NCBI GenBank assembly: GCA_963803065.1
Contig: CAWDKW010000002.1
Coordinates: 574,457 to 638,456 of the forward strand
Reading direction: 5' to 3'
DNA: 64,000 nucleotides
DNA from: DASXMT01 sp963803065
GTDB lineage: Bacteria; Actinomycetota; Acidimicrobiia; Acidimicrobiales; RAAP-2
Below the pieces are notes generated by a model. That model was not told the DNA's origin. It worked only from the letters and a program-made list of their open reading frames with translations, and did not search any database. Both the position numbers and the translations under genes were made by a program. Shown one piece after another: positions 45,472 through 54,140 of this stretch; within the stretch, counting starts at the first letter, position 1, and every line of letters begins with the position of its first letter.

Positions 45472-47103
45472 TCAGCAGATGTAGTCGCCGTCGGTGGGCT
45501 GGTTGTTCACCGTGATGGCGTTGTTGGTCCATTGCACCATCGGGACGCCGCCGGTGGGTAGGCCGGGCGTGCGGCTCTGCCAGGTGGCAATCGTGTTGCA
45601 GCTGGCCGGTCCGCTGACGTTCGTCCAGGTGGCCATCCAGTAGGGGTAGTTGATGGGCCAGTTCCCGGCGATCTGGGGCCACCCACCCCCGGGACTGGCG
45701 TAGACGCCGACGGTCGCCAAGCCCTCGGCCGCCAAGCCGTCGTGCGCACCCTGGATGACCCAGTCGTTCATCAGCGTATTGCCCGACCAAGCAGGCAGGC
45801 CCGACCCCGCGGTGGACTCGACGTCGATCCACCAGGCCACGTTGGCGTTGACCCCGGCCGCCTTAGCCTTGTTGAACGCGTCCTGGCCGGCCTCGTACCC
45901 GTAACAGTAGTTGGGGTTTCCGTTGCATTGCGGCGGCAAAGCCCCCGAGACCGCCCCGAAGTTCAAGAACATGTAGAGGTTTAGCCCTCCGCCGGCCCAG
46001 TTGGCCTCCTGTTTCAGACAGCCGTTCGTGGCCCCGAACGAGGCGCCCACCACCTGCACGATGCTCAGCCCGCCGGCGTTGGGAAGGTTCCCACAGTTGA
46101 AGACCGATACGTCATACCCATAGGTACCCGACCCGCCGGTCGGGGCGGGTGGGGGTGGCGGTGGCGGTGGTGGGGCCGGACTCGATCCGTTACCGAGGGC
46201 CTGGGCAATCCCCACCATGGGCGCGTTCAACGGCTGGCCCCCCATCGAGCCGTAGAACCCGGCATTCCCGAAGCTGAAGATCCCCCCGTCACGGGCCACC
46301 ATCCAGTAGCCGGCTTCGCCCGGCGTGGTGGCGATCCCGACCACTGGAGAATTGAGAGGCGTGCCACCCTCGGAGCCGTAGAACTGTGAACCGGCGATGC
46401 CGAACCCGAAGAGCCCACCGTCCGATGCCACCATCAGGTATCCGCCATTCGGCGTGGCGGCCATCCCGACGATCGGGGCGTTGAGGGGCTTCCCGCCTTG
46501 TGAGCCGTAGAACCAGGCATCGCCGAAGGTGAAGATCCCGCCGTCGGCAGCGACCAGCCAGTACCCCCGGCCGTCGGGTGTGGGCGTCATCCCCACGATG
46601 GGTTGGTTGAGGGGCTGCCCGCCCTCGGAGCCATAGAACCAGGCGTCACCGAAAGTGAAGATCCCGCCGTCACGGGCCACCATCCAGTAGCCCTGACCGT
46701 CGGGTGTCGCGGCCATGCCCACGATGGGCTGGTTCAACGGTTGGCCGCCCTCGGAGCCATAGAACCAGGCATCGCCGAACGAGAAGATCCCCCCGTCCGA
46801 AGCCACCATCCAGTAGCCCCCCCGGTCGGCCGTGGCCGCCATGCCCACGATGGGCTGGTTCAAGGGCTTCCCCCCTTCGGAGCCGTAGAAGGGGGCGCCG
46901 CCGAACGAGAAGATGCCGCCGTCGGATGCCACCGTCCAGTACGCCGGAACGGTGAGGCCTGGGGGTGGAGCGGCCGCGGCCTTGGTGCCGCTCACCAACG
47001 AAGGGACGAACGTCAGGGCGATGACAGTGGCGGCCACGACCGAGAGGGCCAACCGGGCAATGCACGTCGTACTGTTCGGTCGGGTGGTCGGGCGAGTTCT
47101 CAT
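45472..47103 (-). CDS. Secreted repeat (propeller-like) protein with a C-terminal GH25-like lysozyme domain
   Basis: The protein has 543 residues from MRTRPTTRPNSTTCIARLAL with a signal peptide. Seven or so repeats of the same GGIFSFG..FYGS.GG type are followed by a proline tract (PPPPPPPPPAP). The ~210-residue C-terminal domain shows GTYGYDVSVFNCGNLPNAGG, FNKAKAAGVNANVAWWIDVE, VGVYASPGGGWPQIAG, INYPYWMATW and VPMVQWTNNAITVN. The DVS, DVE, YAS and QW elements follow the order of GH25 muramidases, so cell-wall hydrolysis is likely, but the match is by motif only. It is convergent with the Rpf-like gene; the 330 bp between their stops (45142-45471) hold no gene and no clear terminator by eye. 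Confidence 0.8.
   Translation of the reverse strand: MRTRPTTRPNSTTCIARLALSVVAATVIALTFVPSLVSGTKAAAAPPPGLTVPAYWTVASDGGIFSFGGAPFYGSEGGKPLNQPIVGMAATADRGGYWMVASDGGIFSFGDAWFYGSEGGQPLNQPIVGMAATPDGQGYWMVARDGGIFTFGDAWFYGSEGGQPLNQPIVGMTPTPDGRGYWLVAADGGIFTFGDAWFYGSQGGKPLNAPIVGMAATPNGGYLMVASDGGLFGFGIAGSQFYGSEGGTPLNSPVVGIATTPGEAGYWMVARDGGIFSFGNAGFYGSMGGQPLNAPMVGIAQALGNGSSPAPPPPPPPPPAPTGGSGTYGYDVSVFNCGNLPNAGGLSIVQVVGASFGATNGCLKQEANWAGGGLNLYMFLNFGAVSGALPPQCNGNPNYCYGYEAGQDAFNKAKAAGVNANVAWWIDVESTAGSGLPAWSGNTLMNDWVIQGAHDGLAAEGLATVGVYASPGGGWPQIAGNWPINYPYWMATWTNVSGPASCNTIATWQSRTPGLPTGGVPMVQWTNNAITVNNQPTDGDYIC
46655..46950 (-). repeat. Right arm of the 296-bp near-perfect inverted repeat
   Basis: This is the partner of 44131-44426 in opposite orientation, with 2,228 bp between the arms. 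Homologous recombination between arms would invert that segment and exchange the C-terminal domains of the two genes while keeping both frames. It falls within the signal-proximal repeats of the GH25-like gene. Confidence 0.88.
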
Positions 47104-47196
47104 GGCTCCGTAACGGGAACGGTCCAAACGCCAGCCAAAGGCGGCGAGCCGTGAACTGATCCGCCGTAGTCTCGTCCCATTTTTCGTCGCGGTCAA
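47104..47196 (-). promoter_or_regulatory. Conserved leader of the propeller/GH25-like gene
   Basis: This 93-nt segment matches the leader at 43883-43977, starting with TTGACCGCGACGAAAAATG and ending ACGGAGCC before the ATG. A single TTGACC is present here instead of three. It forms part of the 396-bp divergent region to the aldo/keto reductase gene. Confidence 0.55.
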
Positions 47197-47394
47197 GAGT
47201 CACACGCATCGGCCCTCCATCCCAAGCGGCGGCGGCGAGTCGAGCGCGCCGAACATTCGGGCACATGCTCACTCTGTGAGTTTCGACCGTGGTTACGGCG
47301 CGCGGTGACGACCGTCGACAACGCGCCATCCGTTCCTAAGACGATTCGACGGTCGCCACGGCGAGTAGGAGCGGGTGGGCGCGGCCGACACCGT

Positions 47395-47436
47395 GCCTAC
47401 AAACGGCGGCCTACAAACGGCGGCCTACAAACGGCC
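47395..47436 (+). repeat. Three tandem 14-bp repeats (iteron-like) upstream of the aldo/keto reductase
   Basis: GCCTACAAACGGCG occurs at 47395-47408 and 47409-47422, and again at 47423-47436 with the last base changed to C. The array ends 63 bp before the reductase ATG in the divergent intergenic region, a position suited to a regulator-binding site. No matching regulator is recognised nearby. Confidence 0.65.
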
Positions 47437-47499
47437 GCCTGCACCGTATGCTCCGCGTCGAGACACCCGATACGACAGCGATGCGAAGGAGCCTTCGGC

Positions 47500-48465
47500 A
47501 TGGAGATGGAATACCGACACCTGGGTAGGTCCGGACTACAAGTGAGCGTGCTGTCGTTCGGCTCCTGGGTGACATTCGGGTCCCAGTTGGCCGGGGACCT
47601 CGCTGCCGACTGCTTGGCCGCGGCGTACGACGCCGGGGTGAACTTCTTCGACAACGCCGAGGCCTATGCGGCCGGTGACTCGGAGCGGATCATGGGTGAG
47701 GCCATTGCCAAGCTGGGTTGGCCCCGGCACAGCTACGTGTTGTCGACCAAGCTCTTCTGGGGTGTCCACAGCAGCGTCAACATGCGCAACACGCTCAACC
47801 GCAAGTACCTGCTGCAAGCGATCGACGGCTCGCTCGATCGACTCGGCCTCGACTTCGTAGACCTCCTCTACTGCCACCGAGCTGATCCCGACACGCCGAT
47901 GGAAGAGACGGTCTGGGCCATGTCGGACATCATCACCAGCGGCAAGGCGCTCTTTTGGGGCACCTCGGAGTGGTCCGCCGCCCAGATCCGGGAGGCCTGG
48001 GACATCGCCGACCGCCATCACCTGCACAAGCCGGTCGTCGAGCAACCTCAGTACAACTTGTTCGCCCGGGGCCGGGTGGAAGAGGAGTACGCCTCGCTCT
48101 ACGACGACATCGGTTTGGGCCTGACCACATGGAGCCCTCTGGCCTCAGGGCTCCTCTCCGGCAAGTATCTCGACGGGATCCCCGGGGCCAGCCGGGCCAC
48201 GCTGCCGGGCTACGGGTGGCTGAGGAACATGCTGACCGACGAGGACAAGAACGCACGGGTCCGGCAGCTCCAGACCGTGGCCAGGGAACTCGATTGCACG
48301 TTGGCCCAGTTGTCAATCGCCTGGTGCGCCAGGAACCCTCACGTCTCCTCGGTCATCACCGGAGCCAGCCGGGTCGAGCAGGTCAGCGAGAACCTGGTCG
48401 CCATGGAGGTCCTGCCAAAGCTGACCGACGAGGTGGCCGCCCGCATCGACGCCATCACCGGGTAG
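47500..48465 (+). CDS. Aldo/keto reductase, Kv-beta/YghZ-like
   Basis: The 321-residue NADPH-dependent oxidoreductase starts at MEMEYRHLGRSGLQVSVLSF behind an AAGGAG site. The catalytic tetrad is visible: Asp and Tyr in NFFDNAEAYAAGDSERIMGE, Lys in SYVLSTKLFWG, and His in DLLYCHRADPDTPMEE. The cofactor region includes WSPLASGLLSGKYLDGIPG and a C-terminal VITGASRVEQVSENL. The sequence is closest to the potassium-channel beta-subunit group, whose bacterial members reduce methylglyoxal or similar aldehydes. The real substrate is unknown. A longer in-frame start at 47305 would translate the iteron-like repeats and is rejected. Confidence 0.92.
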   Translation: MEMEYRHLGRSGLQVSVLSFGSWVTFGSQLAGDLAADCLAAAYDAGVNFFDNAEAYAAGDSERIMGEAIAKLGWPRHSYVLSTKLFWGVHSSVNMRNTLNRKYLLQAIDGSLDRLGLDFVDLLYCHRADPDTPMEETVWAMSDIITSGKALFWGTSEWSAAQIREAWDIADRHHLHKPVVEQPQYNLFARGRVEEEYASLYDDIGLGLTTWSPLASGLLSGKYLDGIPGASRATLPGYGWLRNMLTDEDKNARVRQLQTVARELDCTLAQLSIAWCARNPHVSSVITGASRVEQVSENLVAMEVLPKLTDEVAARIDAITG

Positions 48466-48502
48466 CGCGTCGGCGCTGTCCCCGGCGGGACGTCGGAAGC
48501 GC

Positions 48503-50668
48503 TCACGGCTGCCGACGGCGACGACTCCAACCGCTGACGCTCTTGTGCGCAGCCGAGCGGGGGCGGCGGGAGTCGTCCGGAGGGACGCTTCGCTCCAGCG
48601 CCCGCGCAGCCAGGACCTCCTGCGTGGCGATCCCCTTGGTCGAGGGGATGCGCTGCCACTTTCCGTCGGGCATGAGCGACCACGCCTGTAAGTCGTCGGC
48701 CAAGTTGACGTCCAGGATCTCCTCGAGCTGGCGCACGGCGGCGGGGTCGTCGACCGGGATCATCGCCTCCACCCGACGGTCGAGGTTGCGGCGGCGGAGG
48801 TCGGCGGAACCGATGTAGAACCGGACCGGGCGGTCGGCCGACCCGCCGAAGCGGAAGATCCGCGAGTGCTCCAAGAAGCGACCGACAATGGAGCGCACCC
48901 GGATGGTCTCGGACAGCCCGGGCACACCGGGCCGCAGGCAACAGATCCCCCGGATCACCAGATCGATCGGGACGCCGGCGGCAGACGCTTCGTAGAGCGC
49001 ATCGATGACGGCGGGGTCATCGAGGCCGTTCGCCTTGATGATGACCCGCCCGTCGCTGCCCGCTTTGGCCTCTTCCCCGATGCGCTCGATCACGAAGTCC
49101 CGGATCCCGCCCGGAGAGGTGACGAGGTCCTGGTAGTGGGGCGGCTGGCTGAACCCCGTGATGTAGTTGAAGAAACGGGTCACGTCGGCACCGAGTTCGG
49201 CCCGCGAGGACAGAACGCCCAGATCTTCGTACATCCGGGCTGTCTTCGGGTTGTAGTTGCCCGTGCCCACATGGCAGTAGCGCCGGACGTCGTTGCCGTC
49301 CTGGCGCACGACCAGCGTGGTCTTGGCGTGGGTCTTCAATCCCATGAGCCCGTAGATCACGTGGGCCCCCGCCTCTTCGAGGGCACGAGCCCAGAGGATG
49401 TTCGCCTCCTCGTCGAAGCGAGCGGTGACCTCGACCAGCACGGCCACCTGCTTGCCCCGCTCGGCCGCACGGACCAGGGAGGCCACCACGGGACTGTCGC
49501 CCGAGGTGCGGTAGAGGCACTGCTTGATGGCAAGCACGTGCGGGTCATCGGCCGCCTCGGACATGAACTCCTCGACCGACGCCGAGAACGAGTCGTAGGG
49601 GTGGTGCACCAGGACGTCGCGCCGGTCGAGCACCGAGAAGATGGTCACGTCGTCGTCCCGGTCGACACCGGCAAGAGCCAGAGGGACGAGGGGAGCCCAC
49701 GGCTCGTCGTGGAGGGCCGGACGGTCCACGGCATGGATCGTCCACAGGCAGTCGAGGCCGAGCGGGCCGTTGAACCGGTACACATCCTCAGGGGCGAGTC
49801 CCAGCTCCACCCGCAATCGTTCGACCGGGCCCTCGGAGGTGCGGGCGTCAACCTCCAGGCGGATCACGGGCAGGAACCGTCGGCGGCGGAGCTCCTCCTG
49901 CAGAGCCAACAAGAGGTCGTCCGCCGCATCGTCGTCCAGGGCGATGTCGGCGTCGCGGGTGACCCGGAACACGCAGGGATCACCGGTCTCCATGCCGGGG
50001 AACAGCTCGCCGATGAACGCCATCAGGACCTGTTCCATGGGAATGAACCGGTCACCTTCGGGCAGGGGCAGGAGCCGTGGGACGTTCGGCGGCACCTTGA
50101 CCCGGGCAAATCGTGTCTCTTGGCTTCCCGGGCTCTTCACCTCGAGACCGATGTTGAGCGAAAGATTCGACAGGTACGGGAACGGATGGCTCGGGTCCAC
50201 CGTCAATGGCGTCACGACCGGCAGGATCAGACGCTCGAAGACCTCGCGCAGGTGGGATCGCTCGTCGGGGCCGAGCGTCTCCCAGTCGCGGAGCTCGATT
50301 TCTTCCTCGGCCAGTCGGGGGGCGAGGCTCTCGGTCAACAGCGACTCCTGCCGGGCCAGCATCGTGGTCAGCGAGGACCGCACCGCACCGAGGAGCTCCT
50401 CAGGGGTCATGCCATTGAGGGACCGGGTCTGGATTCCGGCCGCGACCTGACGCATGAGACCCGCCACGTGGACCTGGAAGAACTCGTCGATCCGCTCGCT
50501 GAACAGAGCCATGAACTTGACCTGCTCCAACAGGGGCACACGGTCGTCCACGACCAGGTCGAGCAGGCGGTCGTTGAAGTCCAGATCGGACAGCTGGCGG
50601 GCGAAATAGCGTGGCCCGAAAGCTGGTCCCTCGGCCGCCGGCGCTGCGACGGCTGCATCTTCGCTCAT
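48503..50668 (-). CDS. ppk1: Polyphosphate kinase 1
   Basis: This enzyme makes polyphosphate from ATP. It has 721 residues with the N-terminal domain PRYFARQLSDLDFNDRLLDL, the head domain, and two C-terminal PLD-like domains. The phosphorylated His should be in GLMGLKTHAKTTLVVR, with the second His in VGRFLEHSRIFRFG. Other signatures are AIKQCLYRTSGDSPVVASL, YCHVGTGNYNPKTARMYEDL and FYIGSADLRRRNLDRRVE. The C-terminal ~60 residues are basic and unusual. It is followed upstream by UspA, a PHS phosphate symporter and soluble pyrophosphatase, a phosphate-handling group. Confidence 0.97.
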   Translation of the reverse strand: MSEDAAVAAPAAEGPAFGPRYFARQLSDLDFNDRLLDLVVDDRVPLLEQVKFMALFSERIDEFFQVHVAGLMRQVAAGIQTRSLNGMTPEELLGAVRSSLTTMLARQESLLTESLAPRLAEEEIELRDWETLGPDERSHLREVFERLILPVVTPLTVDPSHPFPYLSNLSLNIGLEVKSPGSQETRFARVKVPPNVPRLLPLPEGDRFIPMEQVLMAFIGELFPGMETGDPCVFRVTRDADIALDDDAADDLLLALQEELRRRRFLPVIRLEVDARTSEGPVERLRVELGLAPEDVYRFNGPLGLDCLWTIHAVDRPALHDEPWAPLVPLALAGVDRDDDVTIFSVLDRRDVLVHHPYDSFSASVEEFMSEAADDPHVLAIKQCLYRTSGDSPVVASLVRAAERGKQVAVLVEVTARFDEEANILWARALEEAGAHVIYGLMGLKTHAKTTLVVRQDGNDVRRYCHVGTGNYNPKTARMYEDLGVLSSRAELGADVTRFFNYITGFSQPPHYQDLVTSPGGIRDFVIERIGEEAKAGSDGRVIIKANGLDDPAVIDALYEASAAGVPIDLVIRGICCLRPGVPGLSETIRVRSIVGRFLEHSRIFRFGGSADRPVRFYIGSADLRRRNLDRRVEAMIPVDDPAAVRQLEEILDVNLADDLQAWSLMPDGKWQRIPSTKGIATQEVLAARALERSVPPDDSRRPRSAAHKSVSGWSRRRRQP

Positions 50669-50701
50669 CCAGCAACGATACCGAGGGACCCGGTCACCGT
50701 C

Positions 50702-51130
50702 TTACGCCTGCCCATCGGGCGGGACCTTGACGATGACGACGGGACACTTGGTGCTGGCCGCAGCCCCCTGGGACACCGACCCGAGGAGCAGACCCTTGAA
50801 CGGGCCGCGCCCCCGTGACCCCAGCACCAGCAGGTCAGCCTGCTCTGACGCCGCGATCAGGGCTTCGGTGGGATCGCCCTCGGCCACCAGCGTCCAGAGG
50901 GGAACGGGCGGTGACGGCGCCACCGCGCTGACCGTCTCGGTGAGGTAGTCCTTGGCCAGCTTCTCCAATTCGTCGCGGTCGAAGGCGCCGGGCATCCCGA
51001 GGAAGGGGACCTGCCAGGCAAAGACCGCGGTCACCGCGCCGTCCAGGCGGACGGCATGATCGATGGCCCACCGGAGGGCGGCGTTGCCGTGGGGCGAGCC
51101 GTCCGCCCCGACCACGATCTTGTAGGTCAC
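50702..51130 (-). CDS. Universal stress protein, UspA family
   Basis: The 142-residue protein starts at a GTG (VTYKIVVGADGSPHGNAALR) that overlaps the symporter stop (51127-51130). The ATP-binding G2xG9GS motif is LLVLGSRGRGPFKGLLLGSV followed by SQGAAASTKCPVVIVKVP. Such proteins bind ATP and respond to stress or energy status. It lies 33 bp upstream of ppk1, which suggests joint expression with polyphosphate synthesis. Confidence 0.9.
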   Translation of the reverse strand: MTYKIVVGADGSPHGNAALRWAIDHAVRLDGAVTAVFAWQVPFLGMPGAFDRDELEKLAKDYLTETVSAVAPSPPVPLWTLVAEGDPTEALIAASEQADLLVLGSRGRGPFKGLLLGSVSQGAAASTKCPVVIVKVPPDGQA

Positions 51131-52563
51131 GCCGCCTCGAGTCGAGGCAGCATCGCCTCCGGCGCGTAGGCATCGTCGCTCAGTTCCTCGAGGCTCTTCC
51201 CCTTCGGCTCGGGAAGCAGGGTGAGGGTGAGAGCCAAGCCGACCAGGGATACCACGCCGGCGATGATCTCCGAGCCCCGGATCCCCAACGAGGAGGCCAA
51301 CATGACCGGGAACAGGTAGGCGCCGGCAAAGGCACCCATCTTGCCGGCCGCGGCGGAGATCCCATGGGCCGTGGTGCGGACCTCGACCGGGAAGATCTCG
51401 GCAGGATAGATGAAGGTGGTGGTGTTGGGCCCGAACTCGGTGAAGAAGTAGCTCATGCCGTAGAGGAGGACGAAGGGCGCGGCCGTGGTGGTCACGCCGG
51501 GGACCATCCCGATGAGCAGGAAGGCCAACGCCATCATGGCGAACCCGAGGCTCTGGATGGTCTTTCTGCCTGATCGGTCTATCAAGCGGATGGCCAGGGC
51601 ATAGCCGGGCACGGCGAACACGACGAAGATGAGCAACTGCACCAGCGTGTTGTGGAGCAGCGACGCGTGGGGACTCAGCAAGTTGAGGATCTCGGGCGAC
51701 GAAATGGAGTTGCCGTAGTAGGAGAAGTCGAGGAGCGCCCAGCAGGCTGCTGTCCCGATCAGCCACATGCGCATCCGCTTGGAACGGGCCAGCACCAAGA
51801 AGCCGTCCATGGCACCCTGCCCGTGCCGCGCCTTCGACTCCGCCGGCGGCCCCGTGGAGGGAGCCGACCCCGTCGCTTGGGCGATCGCCGCCTCTGCCTC
51901 CTCGTGAGCCCCCCCGGCAATGGCGAACCGTGGGGTCTCGTGGATCTGGCGGCGCAGGTAGAACACGGCCAGGCCGGGGACGGCCCCGAGGGCGAGGAGG
52001 ATCCGCCAGATGTAGTCGTCCGAGATGCCCGAGGCCAACAGGATCGAGGCGATCAGGGGCCCGACGACCAGGCCTGCTCCCTGCATGGCGAAGACCAGAC
52101 CGACCATCTTCCCCCTGGTCTGCTTGCCCGAGTACTCACTCATGATGGTGGCCGACACCGGGTAGTCGCCGCCGATCCCGATACCGAGGACGATCCGACT
52201 GACCAGCAAGAACGTGTAATTGGGGGCGAAGGCCGAGGCGATCGCCCCGATGGCCAGGATCAGCACCTCGTAGCCGTAGATCCGCTTGCGACCCAGGATG
52301 TCGGCGATCCGTCCGAAGACGATGGCGCCGACGGCCGACGCGGCCAAGGTGGCCGAGTTGAGCAGCGACACCTGGCTGGTGGAGAGGTTCCACTCCGGCT
52401 TCAGCAGGGTCACGACGATGCCGATGACGAACAGATCGTAGGCATCGGTGAAGAAGCCCATCCCGGACACGAACATGATCTTCCACTGGAACGACGACAC
52501 CTTGGACTCGTCCAGTGTCTCGAGCAGATTCGGCGGAACGGTGCTGGCCAGTTCGTCGCTCAC
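51127..52563 (-). CDS. MFS transporter, phosphate:H+ symporter (PHS) type
   Basis: The protein has 478 residues from a GTG (VSDELASTVPPNLLETLDES). It has 12 predicted membrane segments. The PHS signature is GIGIGGDYPVSATIMSEYSG, and the MFS loop is FGRIADILGRKRIYGYEVLI. Also typical are FFTDAYDLFVIGIVVTLLK near the start and FGPNTTTFIYPAEIFPVEVR late in the protein. These are features of Pho84-like phosphate symporters, though some members carry other organic acids. Position between UspA/ppk1 and divergent ppa supports phosphate. Longer upstream frames overlap ppa antisense and are rejected. Confidence 0.85.
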   Translation of the reverse strand: MSDELASTVPPNLLETLDESKVSSFQWKIMFVSGMGFFTDAYDLFVIGIVVTLLKPEWNLSTSQVSLLNSATLAASAVGAIVFGRIADILGRKRIYGYEVLILAIGAIASAFAPNYTFLLVSRIVLGIGIGGDYPVSATIMSEYSGKQTRGKMVGLVFAMQGAGLVVGPLIASILLASGISDDYIWRILLALGAVPGLAVFYLRRQIHETPRFAIAGGAHEEAEAAIAQATGSAPSTGPPAESKARHGQGAMDGFLVLARSKRMRMWLIGTAACWALLDFSYYGNSISSPEILNLLSPHASLLHNTLVQLLIFVVFAVPGYALAIRLIDRSGRKTIQSLGFAMMALAFLLIGMVPGVTTTAAPFVLLYGMSYFFTEFGPNTTTFIYPAEIFPVEVRTTAHGISAAAGKMGAFAGAYLFPVMLASSLGIRGSEIIAGVVSLVGLALTLTLLPEPKGKSLEELSDDAYAPEAMLPRLEAA

Positions 52564-52719
52564 ACGGGAGTGTATGAATGTCCCGGTGAACGGTTGAGCA
52601 CGTGGCGGGAAACTCCTGGCAAACTTCGGGTGAACAGTTCGCTCGGAATCGGGACTCGAGACCCGGGATACCGATGCTCGGGGCGGCGATACCATCGCTT
52701 GGGAGTGGAAGGAACCCAC

Positions 52720-53220
52720 ATGAGCGACGACCGTTCGATCGAAGTCATCGTCGAGATCCCGCGAGGTAGCCGGAACAAGTACGAGTACGACCACGAGCGT
52801 CACCTCATTCGTCTCGATCGCCGGCTCTTCTCGGCCACCTTCTACCCTGCCGACTACGGGTTCGTCCCCGATACCCTGGCCGAGGACGGCGACCCGTTGG
52901 ACGCCCTGGTCATGATCGATGAGCCGACCTTTCCGGGATGTCTGGTCGACACTCGCCCGGTGGGTGTCTTCTGGATGTCCGACGAGAAGGGCCCCGACGC
53001 CAAGCTCATCACGGTGGCCTGTGGCGACCCCATGTGGAACAGCGTGAACGACGTGGACGACCTGCCACCTCATTTAACCCACGAGATTGCCCACTTCTTC
53101 GACGTGTACAAGGACCTCGAGCCAGGAAAGGGCACCGAGATCGGTGGCTTCGAAGGCGTGGACGCCGCGTGGAAGGAGATCGAACGATCCACGGCGAGGG
53201 GTACAGGCACCCGGGCCTGA
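52720..53220 (+). CDS. ppa: Inorganic pyrophosphatase (soluble, family I)
   Basis: The 166-residue enzyme hydrolyses PPi to two Pi. It starts MSDDRSIEVIVEIPRGSRNK behind GGAAGG. Signatures are NKYEYDHERHLIRLDRRLFS, YPADYGFVPDTLAEDGDPLD with the DxDPxD metal site, and later DAKLITVACGDPMWN and HFFDVYKDLEPGK. It is divergent from the phosphate symporter gene by 156 bp. With hppA at 14563, this genome has both soluble and membrane pyrophosphatases. Confidence 0.97.
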   Translation: MSDDRSIEVIVEIPRGSRNKYEYDHERHLIRLDRRLFSATFYPADYGFVPDTLAEDGDPLDALVMIDEPTFPGCLVDTRPVGVFWMSDEKGPDAKLITVACGDPMWNSVNDVDDLPPHLTHEIAHFFDVYKDLEPGKGTEIGGFEGVDAAWKEIERSTARGTGTRA

Positions 53221-53227
53221 TCCGGGA

Positions 53228-53536
53228 TCAGCCCAGTATCCGCGCCTTCTCCGTATCGAACTCCTCCTGGGTCAGCGCTCCCGAGTCGCGCAGGCCGGCC
53301 AACTCCTTCAACTGCGCGATGCGGTCCGTCGCTGCCGATGTCCCCTCGGCGGCCGGTGCCTGGGGCTGCTCTGCCGGCGCCGGCTGGGCCTGCTGGGTCT
53401 GGTTCTGCTGGGCCTGGTTCTGCTGGGCCTGGTTCTGCTGGGCCATGGCCCGATTGGTGCCTGCCTTGGATCCCATGTAGGCGACCCCGCCAACGGCAGC
53501 CATCCGGAGGAGCGGCCTTCTGCGCGCGAACGGCAC
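53228..53536 (-). CDS. SHOCT-domain protein with a Gln-rich repeat
   Basis: The protein has 102 residues from a GTG (VPFARRRPLLRMAAVGGVAY). A short hydrophobic segment near the N-terminus (MAAVGGVAYMG) leads to a Gln/Asn tandem repeat MAQQNQAQQNQAQQNQTQQA and a Pro/Ala linker. The C-terminus (RIAQLKELAGLRDSGALTQE then EFDTEKARILG) is a classic SHOCT short C-terminal oligomerisation domain. The encoding DNA has a 15-bp repeat near 53397-53442. It begins 5 bp after the decarboxylase-like gene, so the two are one operon. Confidence 0.85.
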   Translation of the reverse strand: MPFARRRPLLRMAAVGGVAYMGSKAGTNRAMAQQNQAQQNQAQQNQTQQAQPAPAEQPQAPAAEGTSAATDRIAQLKELAGLRDSGALTQEEFDTEKARILG

Positions 53537-53541
53537 GGCGG

Positions 53542-53886
53542 CTACGCCTCGTCGGCGTCGAGATCGACACCCAGGGCGAAGGCGATCTCGGCGGCAGCGG
53601 CGACGACCCGGACGTTTCCGACGGTCGGGTGGACGGCGACCAGAACGCCGAGGATCTCGTCGGCAGTGACCCCGGACTCGAGGGCGAGGCCGATCTGCCA
53701 GACATAGGAGGCCGGCGATGCATCGGCCGCAACCAGAGCGGCGATATTCACCAAGGCGTAGGTCTTGGCGTCGAGACCGGATGCCTCCTGGTTGTCGAGA
53801 CGGGCAAAGAGAAGGCCCTCGAGCGCTTCGGTGTCGTGCTGAGCGACGCTTCGAAAGAGGTCGTTCGTGTCGGTTTCGGCGGCCAT
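53542..53886 (-). CDS. Carboxymuconolactone decarboxylase-family protein
   Basis: The 114-residue protein starts at MAAETDTNDLFRSVAQHDTE behind TTGGAGG. The helical CMD/AhpD-like fold is seen in GLDAKTYALVNIAALVAADA, SPASYVWQIGLALESGVTAD and EILGVLVAVHPTVGNVRVVA. The CxxC of AhpD is absent, so it is not a peroxidase-type member. The function is unknown. It sits upstream of the SHOCT gene. A longer start at 53931 is less supported. Confidence 0.82.
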   Translation of the reverse strand: MAAETDTNDLFRSVAQHDTEALEGLLFARLDNQEASGLDAKTYALVNIAALVAADASPASYVWQIGLALESGVTADEILGVLVAVHPTVGNVRVVAAAAEIAFALGVDLDADEA

Positions 53887-54140
53887 TCGGTGCCTCCAAG
53901 GCGTGAGTATGCCCGCGGACTTGGGTGTCACGACCGGGTCGCTTGCACTCTAATCAGCGTGGCACTTTCGTCAAGTCCCAGACGGCCGTATGGCCACGAG
54001 GCCCGTGACCTCGGCTTGCGACCCGATCTCGGGCAAGCAGTGCTACCCGGAGGACGCGTTCGGGAATGCGTTCGTGGGGACCTACACTTCCGGAGGGTCC
54101 GCTCGCCGGTCGTCACTCGTTCCGAGCGAGCCCCGACCCG

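Noticed and set aside
47395..47436. Possible CRISPR array
   Set aside because: Units are 14 bp with no spacers and no cas genes are nearby; it is a simple tandem array.
47305..47499. In-frame 5' extension of the aldo/keto reductase
   Set aside because: It reads through the 14-bp repeats (LQTAACT-like peptide), and the AAGGAG site supports the ATG at 47500.
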